Shown here piece by piece: positions 1 to 12,800 of a stretch of 64,000 bases of DNA. The notes beneath the pieces are model-generated. The model saw nothing but the letters and a program-made list of their open reading frames with translations. It had not been told where the DNA came from and did no database searches. Source of the DNA: Ceraceosorus guamensis (Eukaryota > Basidiomycota > Exobasidiomycetes > Ceraceosorales > Ceraceosoraceae); NCBI RefSeq assembly GCF_003144195.1, contig NW_020290003.1, positions 372,001 through 436,000 on the forward strand. Direction: 5' to 3'. Numbering within the stretch: position 1 is the stretch's first letter; every line of letters begins with the position of its first letter. The position numbers and the translations under genes were made by a program.

Positions 1-509
1 CGAGTCTGGCTGTTCGGCTACAAAGCCTGCGAGGCGCTGCCGTAAAGATGAGAGCTGGGCCAGCACTGCCTGATCATCAGCAGAGTCGGAAGCGATTCTT
101 GGTAGGATGGCGTGAGCTGAGGCTATGGGAGGACACGAGGAATGTGAGCAGAACAGGGGAGAGCCAGCGGGAGCGACACTTGCGGTCAGCATACACGCTT
201 TTGATTGAGCAGCAGCTACCCATTTAAGCGCATACATAGGATGCCTTCAGCAATCGCAAGTCTTGTCGGTTGGCGCGTGGTCATCTTTGAACTCTCTATC
301 TGTGTGTCACGTAGCGAGGTGCGTTGCTCCACTTGGGCGGCGAATAAGTCAGCCAAGAAGCCTTGGACAAGATGGCTGTCTAGTAAGTACTGGCATTGAG
401 CTCGGTCTACTAAAGAATTGACGACGACCACAAGCTCAAAGCGAGATCGACGATGACGCCGGCAATGGAGGTCGAACCGGAGCTGCTCGCTGATGCACGA
501 GAGGATAGG
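1..509 (-). CDS. Partial gene, unknown function, left edge
   Basis: Two coding blocks join in frame on the minus strand: 509 to 236 and 116 to 1, the latter running off the window. The intron (235-117, 119 bp) has a GTATGC donor, a GCTGAC branch site and a CCTCAG acceptor. A second acceptor (ATTTAG, 515-510) precedes the first block, so at least one more 5' exon should lie upstream (between 510 and about 1,100). I found no convincing start codon. The translation begins PILSCISEQLRFDLHCRRH and looks helical and soluble, with no domain I recognise. Support comes only from the open frame and matching splice phase (one base carried over the intron). It could be an accidental open frame, but the clean splice signals argue against that. 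Confidence 0.42.
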
Positions 510-1321
510 CTAAATAGAACGCAGATCTAGGCGCACCGCTTCATTAAAGGTGTATCGGACAGTGAGCCTGAGTCTCCTTCTGAAAGTGAAGTTGGAGGGA
601 CTGAGTCGCGTTGTATCACTCGTGATTGCAAACCATCAGAACGTGTATCAAGAGACTCAAGCTATAGAGCTACGGTCACCGGCAATTTTGAGTTGTGAGG
701 AGCCTTCGCTCCGAGGGATCTGACGGAGATGCTCGACCGAATGTGGCCGGCATCGGTGCGTCCCTCGATCTTGCTCGCGACTCCACACGCGCGCGCGCGG
801 CGCTATCGGCGTCGCTGCTGAACGCGCGCGGGCATAGCGAGCCGACTCTGCGCGGACCTGATGACTGCATGACGGCTTGCGCGTGGCCTAGCTGCCCTGG
901 AGCCTGTACCCACGGCGCAGCTGGGCTGCTTGCTGATTGATCTTTGCTTGTCATGACGAGGGTGCGCGATGCTCGCAGCATGATGAGCGGAAGCCACACG
1001 CGCTGCTGGTGCAGCAGCAGGCAGGCATACCGTAGCACGGCCTCCAACGAGGGCACGCACATTTTGCAAGGCTCTCTTCTTGCTTCGCTTGAACAGTCAC
1101 AGTCAGAACGGTCAGAGCTAGTCACCAGTCAAGAATGCAAGATTGGCAATTGGCTGGCCCGAACCTCCTCCATCCCTATACTCCTCCACCGTACACATCT
1201 CACGCGGTAATAGAAGCGTTGCTTCACTAGCTCGAGCGCTCACCATCTGCCACGAACAGGCCCCGCTGGTGTTCGACTTGTCTGGCATTGCGTTTGGTCG
1301 AGCCACACCACTTTCATCATC
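510..1321. other. Intergenic, KGD2 promoter side
   Basis: This stretch should hold the start of the left-edge minus-strand gene and the promoter and leader of KGD2. Open frames exist on both strands but are Arg/Ser/Ala-rich and resemble nothing known. A TCGTGATT copy of the dispersed intergenic motif lies near 619. No gene can be supported. Confidence 0.5.
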
Positions 1322-3067
1322 ATGATCGCAGCAAGGCGTGCTACTGGCCAGTCATCGCTCACTCGAGCGGCGGCTAGCATCGCTGGGTCCAGTCCGGCAT
1401 CAGCCCAGCTGTCTGCTCTGCGGTTCAAAGCACCATCCACCAGCGCCACTCTTCATTTGAGCCGTGCCTGCGCTCAACCTCTCCCTAGATTGCCGCACAA
1501 TGCCGGTCTCAGATCCATCGCTCTTTTCCATTCTTCCGCTGCCAGGCTCGAAGAGACGGTACCCGTGCCGCAGATGGCAGAGTCGATCACCGAAGGTACG
1601 CTAAAGCAGTGGACAAAGAAGAAGGGCGACTTTGTCAGTCAGGATGAAGAAGTAGCCGTCATCGAGACTGACAAGGTGAGTCACCTTGCAGCAGCTGAGC
1701 ATGCATGAGGTTGGCTTTTCATGCTCGCCTGCCGTAGGACCGCTCGAAGCGTGCTGATCGTTTGACGCCATCCCGAACGCCCGCTCAGATCGATGTCACT
1801 GTGAACGCGCCTCAATCTGGTACCATCACCGAGACGCTGGCCAATGAGGAAGACACTGTGACAGTTGGACAGGACCTCTTCAAGCTCGAACCTGGAGATG
1901 CTCCGGCCGAAGGCTCTAGCGGAGGCAAAGAGGAGTCCAAGGACGAAGGCAAGGAAAAGGAAGAAGCTGACCAGAAGAAGCAGAAGCAGGAGCAAGAGCA
2001 GCAACAGAAAGAGCAGCAGCAGCAAAAAGAGCAACAAGAGTCTGATAAGAAGAGCAAGGAGGAGCAAGGCTCCAAGAAGAAGGACCAAGAGCAGGCAAAG
2101 AAGAAGGACGAGGGCAAGAAACCATCGGGAGGTGATGGTGCCAAGTCTACCTCTGGTCCCTCCGCACCTGTCGACCCTGCTCCGGCTACGCGCGGAAGTC
2201 GAGATGAGAGGAGGGTCAAGATGAACAGGATGAGAATGAGAATCGCAGAGAGGCTGAAGCAGTCTCAGAACACTGCTGCCAGCTTGACCACCTTCAACGA
2301 GATCGACATGTCCGCCATCATGGCTTTCAGGTCCAAGCACAAGGATAGAATCCTGAAGGAGCAAGGCGTCAAGCTGGGCTTCATGGGTGCTTTCGCCAGA
2401 GCTAGCGCCTTGGCACTAAAGGAAATTCCTGCTGCCAATGCGAGCATCGAAGGAGAGGGACTGGGAGACACGATCGTCTATAGAGATTACGTCGACTTGA
2501 GCGTCGCCGTCTCCACCGAAAAGGGTCTCGTCACTCCCGTCGTGCGCAGCGTGGAGGAGATGGGAATCCTTGACATTGAGCGTGAGATCGCGGCACTGGG
2601 CAAAAAGGTGAGTTTGTATGCTCCTGCAAATGGTGCGGCAAGCTCATGTGCTGATTTTGGTCTTCCCTTCAACAGGCACGCGACAACAAATTGACTTTGG
2701 AAGACATGGCCGGCGGAACATTCACCATTTCCAACGGAGGCGTCTTTGGTAGTCTCTTCGGCACTCCCATTTTGAACCTGCCAGGTTCTGCCATCTTGGG
2801 CATGCACGCCATCAACGAGAAGCCATGGGTGGTGGACGGGCAAGTCGTCATTCGTCCCATCATGGTCGTCGCCTTGACTTAGTGAGTAGCCGGCTTTTTC
2901 GCTGTTCGCACCTACTCCCTTCGGGTCGAACTGTCATGCGCTGACGCCGTGTACCCTCCCGTGTGCGCCGCCACAGCGACCATCGACTCTTGGACGGTCG
3001 CGAAGCTGTTACTTTCCTTGTTCGCTTGAAACAATACCTCGAAGACCCTGCGCTCATGGCTTTGTAG
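1322..3067 (+). CDS. KGD2: Dihydrolipoamide succinyltransferase, mitochondrial
   Basis: E2 core of the mitochondrial 2-oxoglutarate dehydrogenase complex, which transfers succinyl groups from the lipoyl arm to CoA in the TCA cycle. Exons 1322-1675, 1789-2607, 2676-2881 and 2977-3067 give 489 residues. An Arg/Ser/Ala-rich presequence starts [10 protein letters not shown]. The lipoyl domain follows (about 75-155), with the lipoyl lysine in ETDK (K118) exactly at the first exon boundary. Next is a very long Lys/Glu/Gln-rich linker (about 160-240), then the catalytic domain, which ends in the acyltransferase motif [10 protein letters not shown] (His461, Asp465) split by the last intron. There is no peripheral-subunit-binding domain, as is usual for eukaryotic KGD2. 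All four exons are in phase and the stop is directly after the conserved C-terminus PALMAL. The repetitive linker produces long Leu-rich open frames on the other strand that are not genes. Confidence 0.96.
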
Positions 3068-3721
3068 CTTCATCTGCACTTATGCCCTCTCTCTCTCTCC
3101 TTCATTGTCGGGAGCGTCTTTAGATATGAGCAAAGAAGAATCGAATTTTGACGCAACGCCTCGGACGTTGTTCGGAGCTGCAGGGCGTGGCGTGATTTTG
3201 CCTGAGAATGGCGGCAACTTGCTCGAAAGCTCAGCATTCGCTCAAAGATTGTCGAGTGAGCTGCTCGACGCCACAAAGCTGTGTGGCGTGCAATGCGGCT
3301 GGATAAAGAATGAACGACGCTGAGTAGGCTCAAATAGCGGTACGACGATGCTAGACTTTTGCGAGTCCTCTGTACGGTAATGTTGCTCGGTGTAAATATG
3401 GGAGCCTGATCAGTCGGCGCGCACGCCGCTCCACCTCGAGAGATGATTGGTCATTCACTGGATAAAAGACTGCGTCGGGGATCTGATTACAGCTCATTGC
3501 AAATATGTGGTGGTACACAAGTTGAAGTAGAGCCGGATCTGATCGTGTCCAGAACGACAACGGCGCAGAGGTGAGGCAGCACGAAGAGGGTATGGAAGTT
3601 CGACTTCGCTGGGCTGGCACAGCGAGCATCAATGCGCAAGAGGCAGTGAGACATGTCGATCATTTTGTCAGAATACCGCCGGTGTGTGGTGAAGATCATG
3701 TATCGCGACAAGCCTGCTCGC
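3068..3721. other. Intergenic between convergent genes
   Basis: Shared 3' region of KGD2 (+) and the MARVEL protein gene (-). Open frames up to 95 codons are present on both strands, without recognisable content. Confidence 0.5.
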
Positions 3722-5068
3722 TCAAGCTTGCATGATCTCTCCTGTGGGCGGCAGAGTAGGACGAGCGCTACCAAGAGGGCTCGCTACTGTCGTAGGAGCG
3801 GTGCCGACGCTCGAAGGAGCTCTGGGCGGGGAAGTCGAGTCTCCATGGTCCGAAGACTCAGCGGCTGTGATCTCGCTTCTAGGCGGGGCTCTCAAAGATG
3901 GCGAGGCTGGTGACCCCGCGTGACCAGTGGGTTGAGGTAGGGGAAAAGAAGGAGGAGCGCTGGGATAGTCGTCTGCCCTCGTCACTTCGGACTGAGGACC
4001 TGTCACACTGCTTGCTGCTGTCGGATAGCTGCTGTGATTTTCTCGGCCTGCGGTGGGCGCTGGTGGATACGTATTTGCTGCCGACTCTTGATCCTTAGGC
4101 TCAGACGCGTATGCTCCCGCGCCTGCGGCTCCTGCGCCAGCCGCACTATCGGATGCCAGACCTCCGTGCGAACGAGGGACCTTGAGCGCAAGCAAAGTGG
4201 CAGCAGCGAGCAAGACGAACGAGATTACCCCTGCGAGAGCCGCATGACGAGTTTGTGAGTCATCTGATGAGACATGTGCCAAACCGTCCTTGAGTCATAT
4301 GTAGCCTCCACTCACAAGAGATCCACGCAAATGCTACTGTGGCCTTGATTGTGCCGCTGTGGTCGATGGAAGCGAGCCACGCGCGGTCAGCACTGAGCTC
4401 CGATCGCATTGGAACCAGATTTTTGGACTCACCAAAAATGCGAGTCTCCAATGAGCCGATCAGCGATAACATCAGCGAGGCTAGAGCATGTGCCTCCGCT
4501 GGACGAGTAAGCGGCCCCAATCAGGAAGAGCAGCCAGACAAAGGCCAAGATGCCTGCCACGCCGAGCGGTCCGACGACCCATCGTACAGCACTGGAAGGT
4601 GTAGCTCCCTTTGCGCCGCCGACAGGCAACAACGATAGCACTGTCACCGCCGAGCCCCACAGGAAGGTGAACAGGCCAATGAATGCAATCTGAGAGGTGA
4701 CAAAGTCCGATCAGCGCCACGCCAGAGCCATTCCCCAGTCCTACTTTGATCGCACTCACCAGGCCCCAGCCACCATCTCTGAACCCGCTGTATCGAACGC
4801 CGAGGTCGTCCACTGCATCTTCCAGCTTGCCGATCTGCCCCGCCGAGTAAGCCTGCAGTTTGGAGCGCAGCACGAAGTTGATAGACCCGGTCAGAAAACA
4901 CTACCTGAGCATGCATGCGCATCGTAGCCGATCATCATAGGTCGTTACTTACACCCAGCACACCTGCAATGAAAGCAAAGAGGGCGAGAACAGGAATGCC
5001 GAGCACTGCATGTAGGAGGGGTGAGGATCAAATGTGCTTAGTCAGCGTGATGGGAAGACTTTACCCAT
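3722..5068 (-). CDS. MARVEL-like four-helix membrane protein
   Basis: Exons (minus strand) 5068-5065, 5005-4953, 4900-4760, 4689-4433, 4356-4316 and 4230-3722 join in phase to 334 residues. Four hydrophobic helices are visible: MVLGIPVLALFAFIAGVLG at the N-terminus, one starting IAFIGLFTFLWGSAV, one around GVAGILAFVWLLFLIGAAY, and WVISFVLLAAATLLALKV. The loop after helix 1 (residues about 27-66) is polar, and helices 3 and 4 are separated by a short Cys-containing loop. This topology and length match fungal MARVEL-domain proteins of the plasma membrane or eisosome-type compartments. A Ser/Pro-rich cytosolic tail of about 140 residues follows. The start rests on a four-base first coding exon (ATGG). 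An upstream ATG (5084-5082) is out of frame with the downstream exons. The function of this family is not defined enough to go further. Confidence 0.78.
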
Positions 5069-7482
5069 GCGCAATTGGTGGCATCCCTACGTGTCCAAGA
5101 AGAGTTGCGCCATGCTCTTTCCGCATGCGTCGTCGGAACGCGCAGAGAGGCTCTTCCAAACGAGACCCTAAAAGCTTTCTGCGCTCGACTCACACACGAG
5201 CCGATATGTCCCGTGTGGGTCGCTCGAGCCGATTGGTGTCTTGTGCGCAAATCCCGCCATCATGAACAATGTCCACTTAGCAAAAGGTAGACGGCTATCT
5301 GAGCGCTGTGGGAGCGACAGAGAGGTGGCGCGAGGTGATACGAGCGGCGGAAAAGGCAGTGTACCTCGGCACAGCAACGGATTGATTTGCCGCGTCGCAG
5401 TGAGTGGTTGAGAGACGCAGGCAGTTGTGGGGAGGGAGAAGGGACGTGTATTGATGGTAGCTACACAGTGAATGGAGTGCAGACGACGGGTGAACGGGTG
5501 ATGATGACCGTCTTGATGAAGACGAAGGAGACATTCACATTCAGCCATTCATCACGCTCTGATCTGCGTGATCCATCCGTCCTGCATCCCGTCACATCTC
5601 TGCTCGAGCTGGCCCTCTCCAGCTGGAGGAGCAGCCATGGTGAGTCACGACGGACTTGCGCAGCCGAAGCGAAAGTGTCTCACACACGGGAGCTCTGGAG
5701 CAAAGTCGTGATAGTCACAGCTAGCGAAAGAACGCGTAGACAGCTCCAGTGCCTCGCTGAGGTTGCTCTGGGTAGCTGCGAAGTGGCTGCATGATGGCTG
5801 TGCATCTCTTGACGTTTAATCAAGAATCACAATTGTGTAGCGCCGTTTAATTGCAGATTGAGCAGCAGCATCCATGCATGCAGCTGCGAGTCGCAAGTCG
5901 CAGACTTTCCTCGAAGGGGCGGGGTTTCGCACGCGCGCCGCGGGCGATGAAATCCTGTAGCGGGCTCAATCATGCAGCAATCAGTCACGTTCGCGATTAT
6001 ACAGCTAGGTGTCGAGTCAAAGTGGATTCATACACCCAAGCCGCGTACAGAATTGGGCGTACTCTTTGGCGCTCGTATCGATCCAGGGTCTCCTCTTTAT
6101 CATCGCTCGAGGTCTGTAGAGGCAAATCCAATGTATCGCGACGATGGATAGGAGTCAGATGTATAAGCCAGCTCATCCATCCCCAAGTCGCCAGCTCTCT
6201 GCTACACTGCACCATGTGTGGCTGTGGCATCTCCGTGCTGACGCTGGTCGAACGCAAGAACACCGGCATGACAGCTAAGTTCAATTGCAACTACTAACAG
6301 TCACTACTCGGTATTAGGATTAGTATTAGCCGAACACAGCATGACAGCTAAATCTGGACCACAAGAGGCGCGTGAGCACAGACGCGCGCGCGCTTGTCTG
6401 CTGCTAATTGGCTACGCCTGAGTGCATGAAGACTGCATCGACTCGCTCTTGTGGATTGCCCGCTCGCAATTTAAACGGCACCACATTCGTGATTCACGAT
6501 TATTTACAATTTTGAATCAGCCTGTGGTGGGGTTGGTCTCCAACACACAGCGAGTGAGAGACTTCAGGACGGGAACAGCAGGATTGTCCGTTCATGGCTG
6601 AGGCGGTGTCAAGCTGACTACTGTGATGGGATTAGCTCGCACACGGCGCTTCGGATGTCGGCATATGCGCAACCGGCCATGCTGTAGCTTGTTCGGTACA
6701 TTTAGATGACCGAGCTGCGTGCAGTGTTTGCGCTAGAAGATGCTCTCGCCGCAGAGCCGTTTGCAGCCAAGACTCAACTTTCCTTGCACTCGTGGATCGA
6801 CTCTTCAGTAGACCACATTCACGAGTCTTGCGTCCTGTCCGCGCGGTCGTCGCGGTCTTCAAGCTCATGATGTGACACCCAGCTTCGTGACGAACGCCGG
6901 CTCGCGACCAGCAAGATGCAATCAATCCTCCTCTGTTCGGCCTCTCACTTCGACATCGCGTCGGTGGCCTGTGTCGAATGCTTGAATAAAGTCGATCAGA
7001 AGCCGGCTGAGCTGCAGCGGAAGACCAAGAAAGAATTGCATTCATAAATCCTCGTGCCTGGATACCGAGCGCATGGCGTGGAGAAGACACCGCATGCATG
7101 CGTAACACGCGGAAGCAACCTCACGCATCGGGACTTGTTGTTCTTTGCTTGGCAGCTATAGCTGCATGGCAGGTGATCAAGGGATCGGCGCAAGACGTAA
7201 CCCAAATCAAAGAAGAGGATGCGTGCGAACGAGCTGGACGATGAATGAAGGTGCCAATCACGAATGCAACTGGAGAGCTCATGCAGAAAGATCTCGAAGT
7301 GCTGGCGACCGGTAGATATCGACTCGCCTGCAAACATACAGCAACCACGGTCAGACTACTACAACGAGAGCAGCGCCTTGATTGACTTTGTGTCTGCTGT
7401 CTGGGAATAGAGTACATGGCGATGCAAATGTGCTTGAGAAGACACAAGTGAATTGACGAGCGCACGTCAATGTGCGCGAACC
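5069..7482. other. Long intergenic stretch, no gene seen
   Basis: About 2.4 kb between two minus-strand genes. The right part is the 3' flank of the dioxygenase gene and the left part is the promoter and leader of the MARVEL gene. An inverted copy of the dispersed motif (ATTCGTGATTCACGATT) lies at 6485-6501. Open frames up to 158 codons occur but show no conserved content or plausible splicing. Confidence 0.5.
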
Positions 7483-8670
7483 TCATGGCCAATTCCATCG
7501 GTACATCGTCCTGCGCAGGTCCGACAAGGATCCAAGTAAGATTCGATATAAAGTGCGACAATGTGTAGCGAGATGATCAGCTGCTGACTCACCAGCCAAG
7601 GAAGCCCTCATCAAGCCTGAGTGACTCTGTGCCCTTTTCTCCCTCATACGTGGCGCCGAGTGCGACGAGATGGGGCAAGAAATGCTCGTCTGTAGGGTGG
7701 CACAATTTGTACTCCTGCCTTTGAGTAAGCTGAACGGCACGTTCTTTCGCTGCATCGTCTGTTCCAGAAGCAGGAACAATGGCGTCTGATAAAGCTTGCA
7801 AGAATCCGGCAGCGTATGTGGGCTTTTCGTACGGTCGGCCAGATCTGACTAATCTGAAGCCCCCGAGATTGTGAACAGCTTGTCCTCCAGCAAAGATCAA
7901 GATGCCTTGTTCGCGCAAGGGACGCAGTGCTTCCCCTAGCTGGAGAGCTTGCTGTGCATCTTTGAGTGAGTTGCCCGTCGGTCGAGGCAGACTGACTTGG
8001 ACGAGCGGAATATCATTCGCACCTGTGAGACCCTTGGGGAACGCAGCGAGCATGGGCACCCACACTCCGTGGTCTGGTCCCCGTGACACTCCTTCACCCG
8101 CAAAGCTGGTCGTGTTCAAATGTTTCAAAATCAGGTCGGAAAGCCAGCTCGGATTGCTCGAGGGGAACTTTTGCTCGTAGTAATGTGCTGGGCTTCGGGC
8201 ATGGATGCTACACATGTCAGCAAGAAGCGCGAGGAGGATCTCAAGCCCTCGCAAACGTTTACTCACAAATTGTAGAAATCATAGATGAGGGGATTGGCTG
8301 CATCGCTGTTGACCTGAATTGTGGGCTTATCACCGCTGGACCGTGCTTCAGACTCCCAATGAGCAGAGATGGCAAGGATGGCTCTTGGGCGCGGTTGCAA
8401 TTTGGACAGGTCCGAGCCCGTGTTGACCCAGGATTTGTGCGCTGGATGAGAAGTGTCGAACAGGGTGGGCGGTCCACCATGAGACATGAAGAGCACTGGA
8501 GCTCGCTGAATAGCTGAGGTGACTGTCATATTGTACGCGAATCGGATGCCCGTGCAGCCGTGTTGTGAGAGCTTGTATGCGGCTAGCAGGACAAGAAGTG
8601 ATAGGTACAGCAAAGCGAGACGCGTGGAGGTGTCAAGATGCCAGAACTTTCTTGTGATTCGGTCGAGCAT
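7483..8670 (-). CDS. Extradiol (DOPA-type) dioxygenase, membrane-anchored
   Basis: LigB-superfamily, class III ring-cleaving dioxygenase of the DODA type, which opens catechol rings with oxygen. Exons 8670-8267, 8207-7593 and 7510-7483 give 348 residues. Metal-site histidines appear in the expected contexts: MSHGGP (His64), SAHWES (His104), DHGVWVPM and the C-terminal HPTDEHFLPH. The family ending is restored only by splicing the 28-nt last exon, giving GWTMYRWNWP; reading through the donor would stop three codons earlier. Oddly, residues about 16-35 form a transmembrane helix (TRLALLYLSLLVLLAAYKL) before the catalytic domain, whereas the family is usually soluble. An internal Met48 just before the domain could give a soluble form. 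Fungal substrates of this family vary, so the natural catechol cannot be named. Confidence 0.88.
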
Positions 8671-9864
8671 GAGAAGAGAGACTTGATCACAAAGATGAAG
8701 GGACGACTGCCAAGATCGTGGTGAAGCCCTTCTTATACGTCTCCTCAGCTCATCGTTGAGGCCACCATGCAATCGTGAATCTGAATCGAGAAGGCAACGA
8801 ACGGTCAGTCTGATGAGTGACATGCACGTCCGTCCATATGCAAGCATGTGCCATCGTCAAGTCAAGAAGTCACGAGTGCGGAGCAAAGGCAACGGCGTGT
8901 TCAGCTGCACTCGCTCGCTGTTAAGCGTGTGGCTGCGCGCGCGAGGCATTGCGCAATTAAGAATCCATGCAGCAGCAATTTGAATTTAGATCACAATCGT
9001 GAAATATATGCTGTTAACCGCGAGTCACGAAAGGGCGCGACGCCGGACTTGCCCGCCCGCAGCCATGCATCATCACACACGCGCATCCACTCGATCACTC
9101 ACTTCATGACTCAACTCGACTCACGATTGTGAGTTGCTGCTCTCACGCAGCGTCAATTCGCGCGAGCAGCGACGAGACTTCACGACGCAACGCTGTATCA
9201 GCTGACAAGTTGCGCTACATAAAGATGGCTCTTAACAGCGAGAGTCGTGATTGGTTCGATAAGGGTTGCATGCTCGCCACGGAGTTACGGTCTCGCCTCG
9301 AAATTTGAAAGAAGAGCTTACCACCGCCGTGGCTCTCACGTGAACGTCATCCTCGAGTTTTGAGTCAGAGTGGGACGCGAGAGGTGTTGTGGCTGCGCAA
9401 AGTCTTAGCGCAGATTTTTGAGGCGTCAGAGATGCGAGGAAGCGTCAAAGACTCGATCGTGATCTGTCGACTCTCGTGAGGTGAACAGGTGGTGACACCT
9501 CGCCACGGCTCGCGTCTATGCAAAAGGCTGTTGTGTGTGTGCATGTTGACCCTCTCGATTCATGACTGGCGCTCCTTCGTCGGACTAATGAAGGAATGAA
9601 TTACCGCGTGCCCCAGGCCTACCAACATACAACAAAGAAGCACCACGAAAGCGCTCGTAAGGCCCTTCACAGCTCTCACGCCCCAATTACCTAGCTCAAA
9701 GCCTCGGAAACGGCCTAGCTGTGGCGTACATAAGCGCGGGCCCTCGGTCCACTAGCCCTGTGGAGTTGATATCGCCGGCCTTCATGACGCAGACCGACAT
9801 CCAGGTGATGGCAACGTTTCCTTGGCTCTGCCACCCTATCCATGCGTAGTCAACACCCAGCGAG
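8671..9864. other. Divergent intergenic region
   Basis: Promoter space between the dioxygenase (-) and the coilin-like gene (+). Copies of the dispersed motif occur at 8771-8780 and near 8992, 9114 and 9244. A short GT-rich run lies near 9532. No gene was seen. Confidence 0.5.
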
Positions 9865-12800
9865 ATGCACGAAATGTCGAAGCGACTGAGAGTGCGACCA
9901 AGGCCTCCACTGCCTGCGCGGCCTCTCTTGTACGCTCTATCCCCGTCTGCCACTGACGTGCTCGACCTGCAACGCGAGCTGCACAATGCCATCTTTGGTG
10001 CTAGCAGATCGGTCTCGGTCGTGGATGGCAGGGCTGCTTCTCCAATAGTGCATGCCACAACCATACCGCAGAATCTGCGACTCTCCATCGATGGCTTTGA
10101 GGTGTTTGGCAATCCGCAACAAGTGCTGAGAGATGGAGACACCATCGAGTGAGTGTCAAGTCGAAGAGGTGTTATACGCTGGGAGCGACATGGGCTGATG
10201 TTTCTATCTGGCTTTTCCTTGCAGCGTGTTTGCCGTAGATGGTGTTGCCGATGAGAGTCCCTTCTTTGCCGGACAGAATGGCACACCTGCCCCTCTCGCA
10301 CCTCCTTCAGCACCACTAGCAGTACCCTTCTTTGAGGATTCGGCCGCACGCTCATCTGCCAAGCGCCATAGGGAGTATGACGCTCAGCAACGCTCTTCCG
10401 CGGCTGCTGTGTACTCAGCAGCCGATGACCAGGCTACTTCCAGCGGCAGCAAACGAGTCAAAGAAACTTCTGGGCCGGAGGAGGATGCACAGAATGTCAC
10501 TGCCCTGACCAAGACGCAACGACGTGCTCTGCAACGGAAGAGTCAGCGACAGGCGATCAAGGACAGTCATTTGCAACAGCAAGCAGATGCGTCAGCAGAC
10601 CTGTCGGGTACTCTAACAGGGTCTGAGCAACACAGCAAAGCCGAAGAGGAACTGCTCGAATCTGCGGAGCGCGTAGCAGATCGAATCAGAGCACGTTTTG
10701 GTAATGATCGATCCGAAGCGCCAGATGAGCTCGAGCGGCAGGAGGCATCGGAAGAAGGTGATGCAATGTCAATAGATGATTTGCCAAGGATGGAACCCGC
10801 TGTAACTCGTAGTACCAAGCCAACGTCGGATAGGAAAAGTACAGCGGCGATGCCTCTTCCACCTCTAGGTCTTGGCTCCGTGGGCCTTGCGCGTTCGATC
10901 GGCACTACCGGCGCAGCCATGCTTGCCTTCGATGCACGCAAAGCAGGTCGTATCGCACAGATGCAGCCGCCAAAAGCTGCTGTAGGAGCTGCCCTGCCTT
11001 TAGAGGCCGCGCTTCCTGTCCAGGCTGAGAGCAGCGGCAGCGACAGCTCCGCATCAAGCAGCACCAACAGCACCAGCACTTCCACTTCATCATCTTCAGC
11101 AACCACTCCTGTACCGCGCAAAGACTCGAGCAAACCCAAACCATCTGTAAAGCCAAACGCTGGACCGTGGGTAAAGCCAGGGGAGGGTAAGGCTAAGACG
11201 CAAGCCAAAAACGCAAAGCGTCGCGCGAAGCAGCGCGAGGAGCTTCTCAAGACAAGGCGGGAGGAATTCGAAGCTTTGCAGACGAGGCGCGCGCTAGGGC
11301 TACCGAGGCCTCCAGAAAATGAAGGGCAAGCTGGCCCTTCCAGGCCAAAGCATGCAACATCAAGCGTCATTCAGCCTACGATCAGCGAACTCACCTCCGA
11401 TGAAACAGAGTCAGACTCTAGCAGTGACTCGGACTCCGACGAGACGTCGAGCTCATCCAACAACTCTGAGAGCGCCTCCGGCGAAGATCCAGATTCCTCC
11501 TCTGACGTCAGTGAAATCGAATCCGACGCCTCCACTTCCTCGTCAGACACGTCTTCAAATCTCAAAACTCCAGGCTGGAATTTGTCTACTACGAGCTCCG
11601 TCCTAGCTCAATTGCCTTCGAAACAAGCTCCGCAAGCCTCTGCGCCCTTGGAGCTTCCGCCGGGCGGTGGTCTGCTCGGCTTGGAAGACGACATTGAGAT
11701 GGAAGATCTCGACGACAACAGCGTGGCCGGCCCTTCTGTGCTCCCACAGAGCTCCCTTGAGGAAGTGGCCCGCAGAATGCTGCGCAGGCGCGCCAACACC
11801 AGGCGAGGTCCGCTAGCTTCTCATGCTATCACCAACAGCATTTCGGCCAGGTTTAGAGCGGCGGTTGACGCGGGTGAGAGCGCCGACGTAGCACCAGCCG
11901 ACGCTTCAGAACTGCCATCCTCATCGCATTCGGTGACACCATCAGTCTCGACTGCGGTGGCTAGCACAACCTCGTCAGAAACGCCACGACGAGCTCCGCC
12001 GCTGCCGTCTGCGCAGCCGTTGCCACCTGGCGTTCGTGTCAAGTCGCTCGACTGCAGCCAGTGGTACGACATGGCGTGGAGCTCTGGATGGCCAGATGGA
12101 TGGTACCCTACATCTAGCGACGAGCCGCTTCCGGAGACCACCGAGGCGGCGACTGTGCCCGACGACGACGTGGACGTTGTTGCCGACGATTCCGCAATAG
12201 ATGAAGAAGTTCGGGCACAAGAGGAATGGGCAAGGTTGCAGGCGCAAGCACGAGCGGCGACGGACGTTGCTTTGCAACAAGAAAAGGATGCAGAAACACA
12301 GAAGCCACCAAGGTTCCCTCAGACAGATCAGGCACCTGCGACGACGACGATACACAATGCCGAGGTGCTGGCGTCAGGCTTGCCCTCTGCCCTAGACGCT
12401 GTCAGCCCTCAACAAGCTAGCGCGATCGCGCTGGACATCTCCGATGCGACAAACGCAGCTACCCTACACCGTCTGAGCGCTCCCACCACGAGTGTTCCAG
12501 CGGTCAAAGTTACATTATCGCCCCCTGGGGCACACTCTTCACTTCCGTTGGCATCTCCTTCGCACTTGTCTCCTTCTAGCATGCACATGCCATCCAAGGT
12601 TGCTCTTCGTATCGAGCCAATGGCAGCTCCCGCCCCATTGTTCGGGGCCAGCGGACAACATAGGCAGACGCAGACGTCACCTCGCGCAACGCCAGAGCCC
12701 GGGTCTGCCGTCTCTCCGAGAGACGGGCGACGATCTGTTGACAAAAGTCGTGCCAGTAAAGATAGGTCGCCGAGGGAGCATCGTTCCTGGGAAGAAGAGC

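Noticed and set aside
1681-2364. Minus-strand Leu-rich open frame of 227 codons
   Set aside because: It is the complement of the Lys/Glu/Gln-rich linker of KGD2 and has no independent support.
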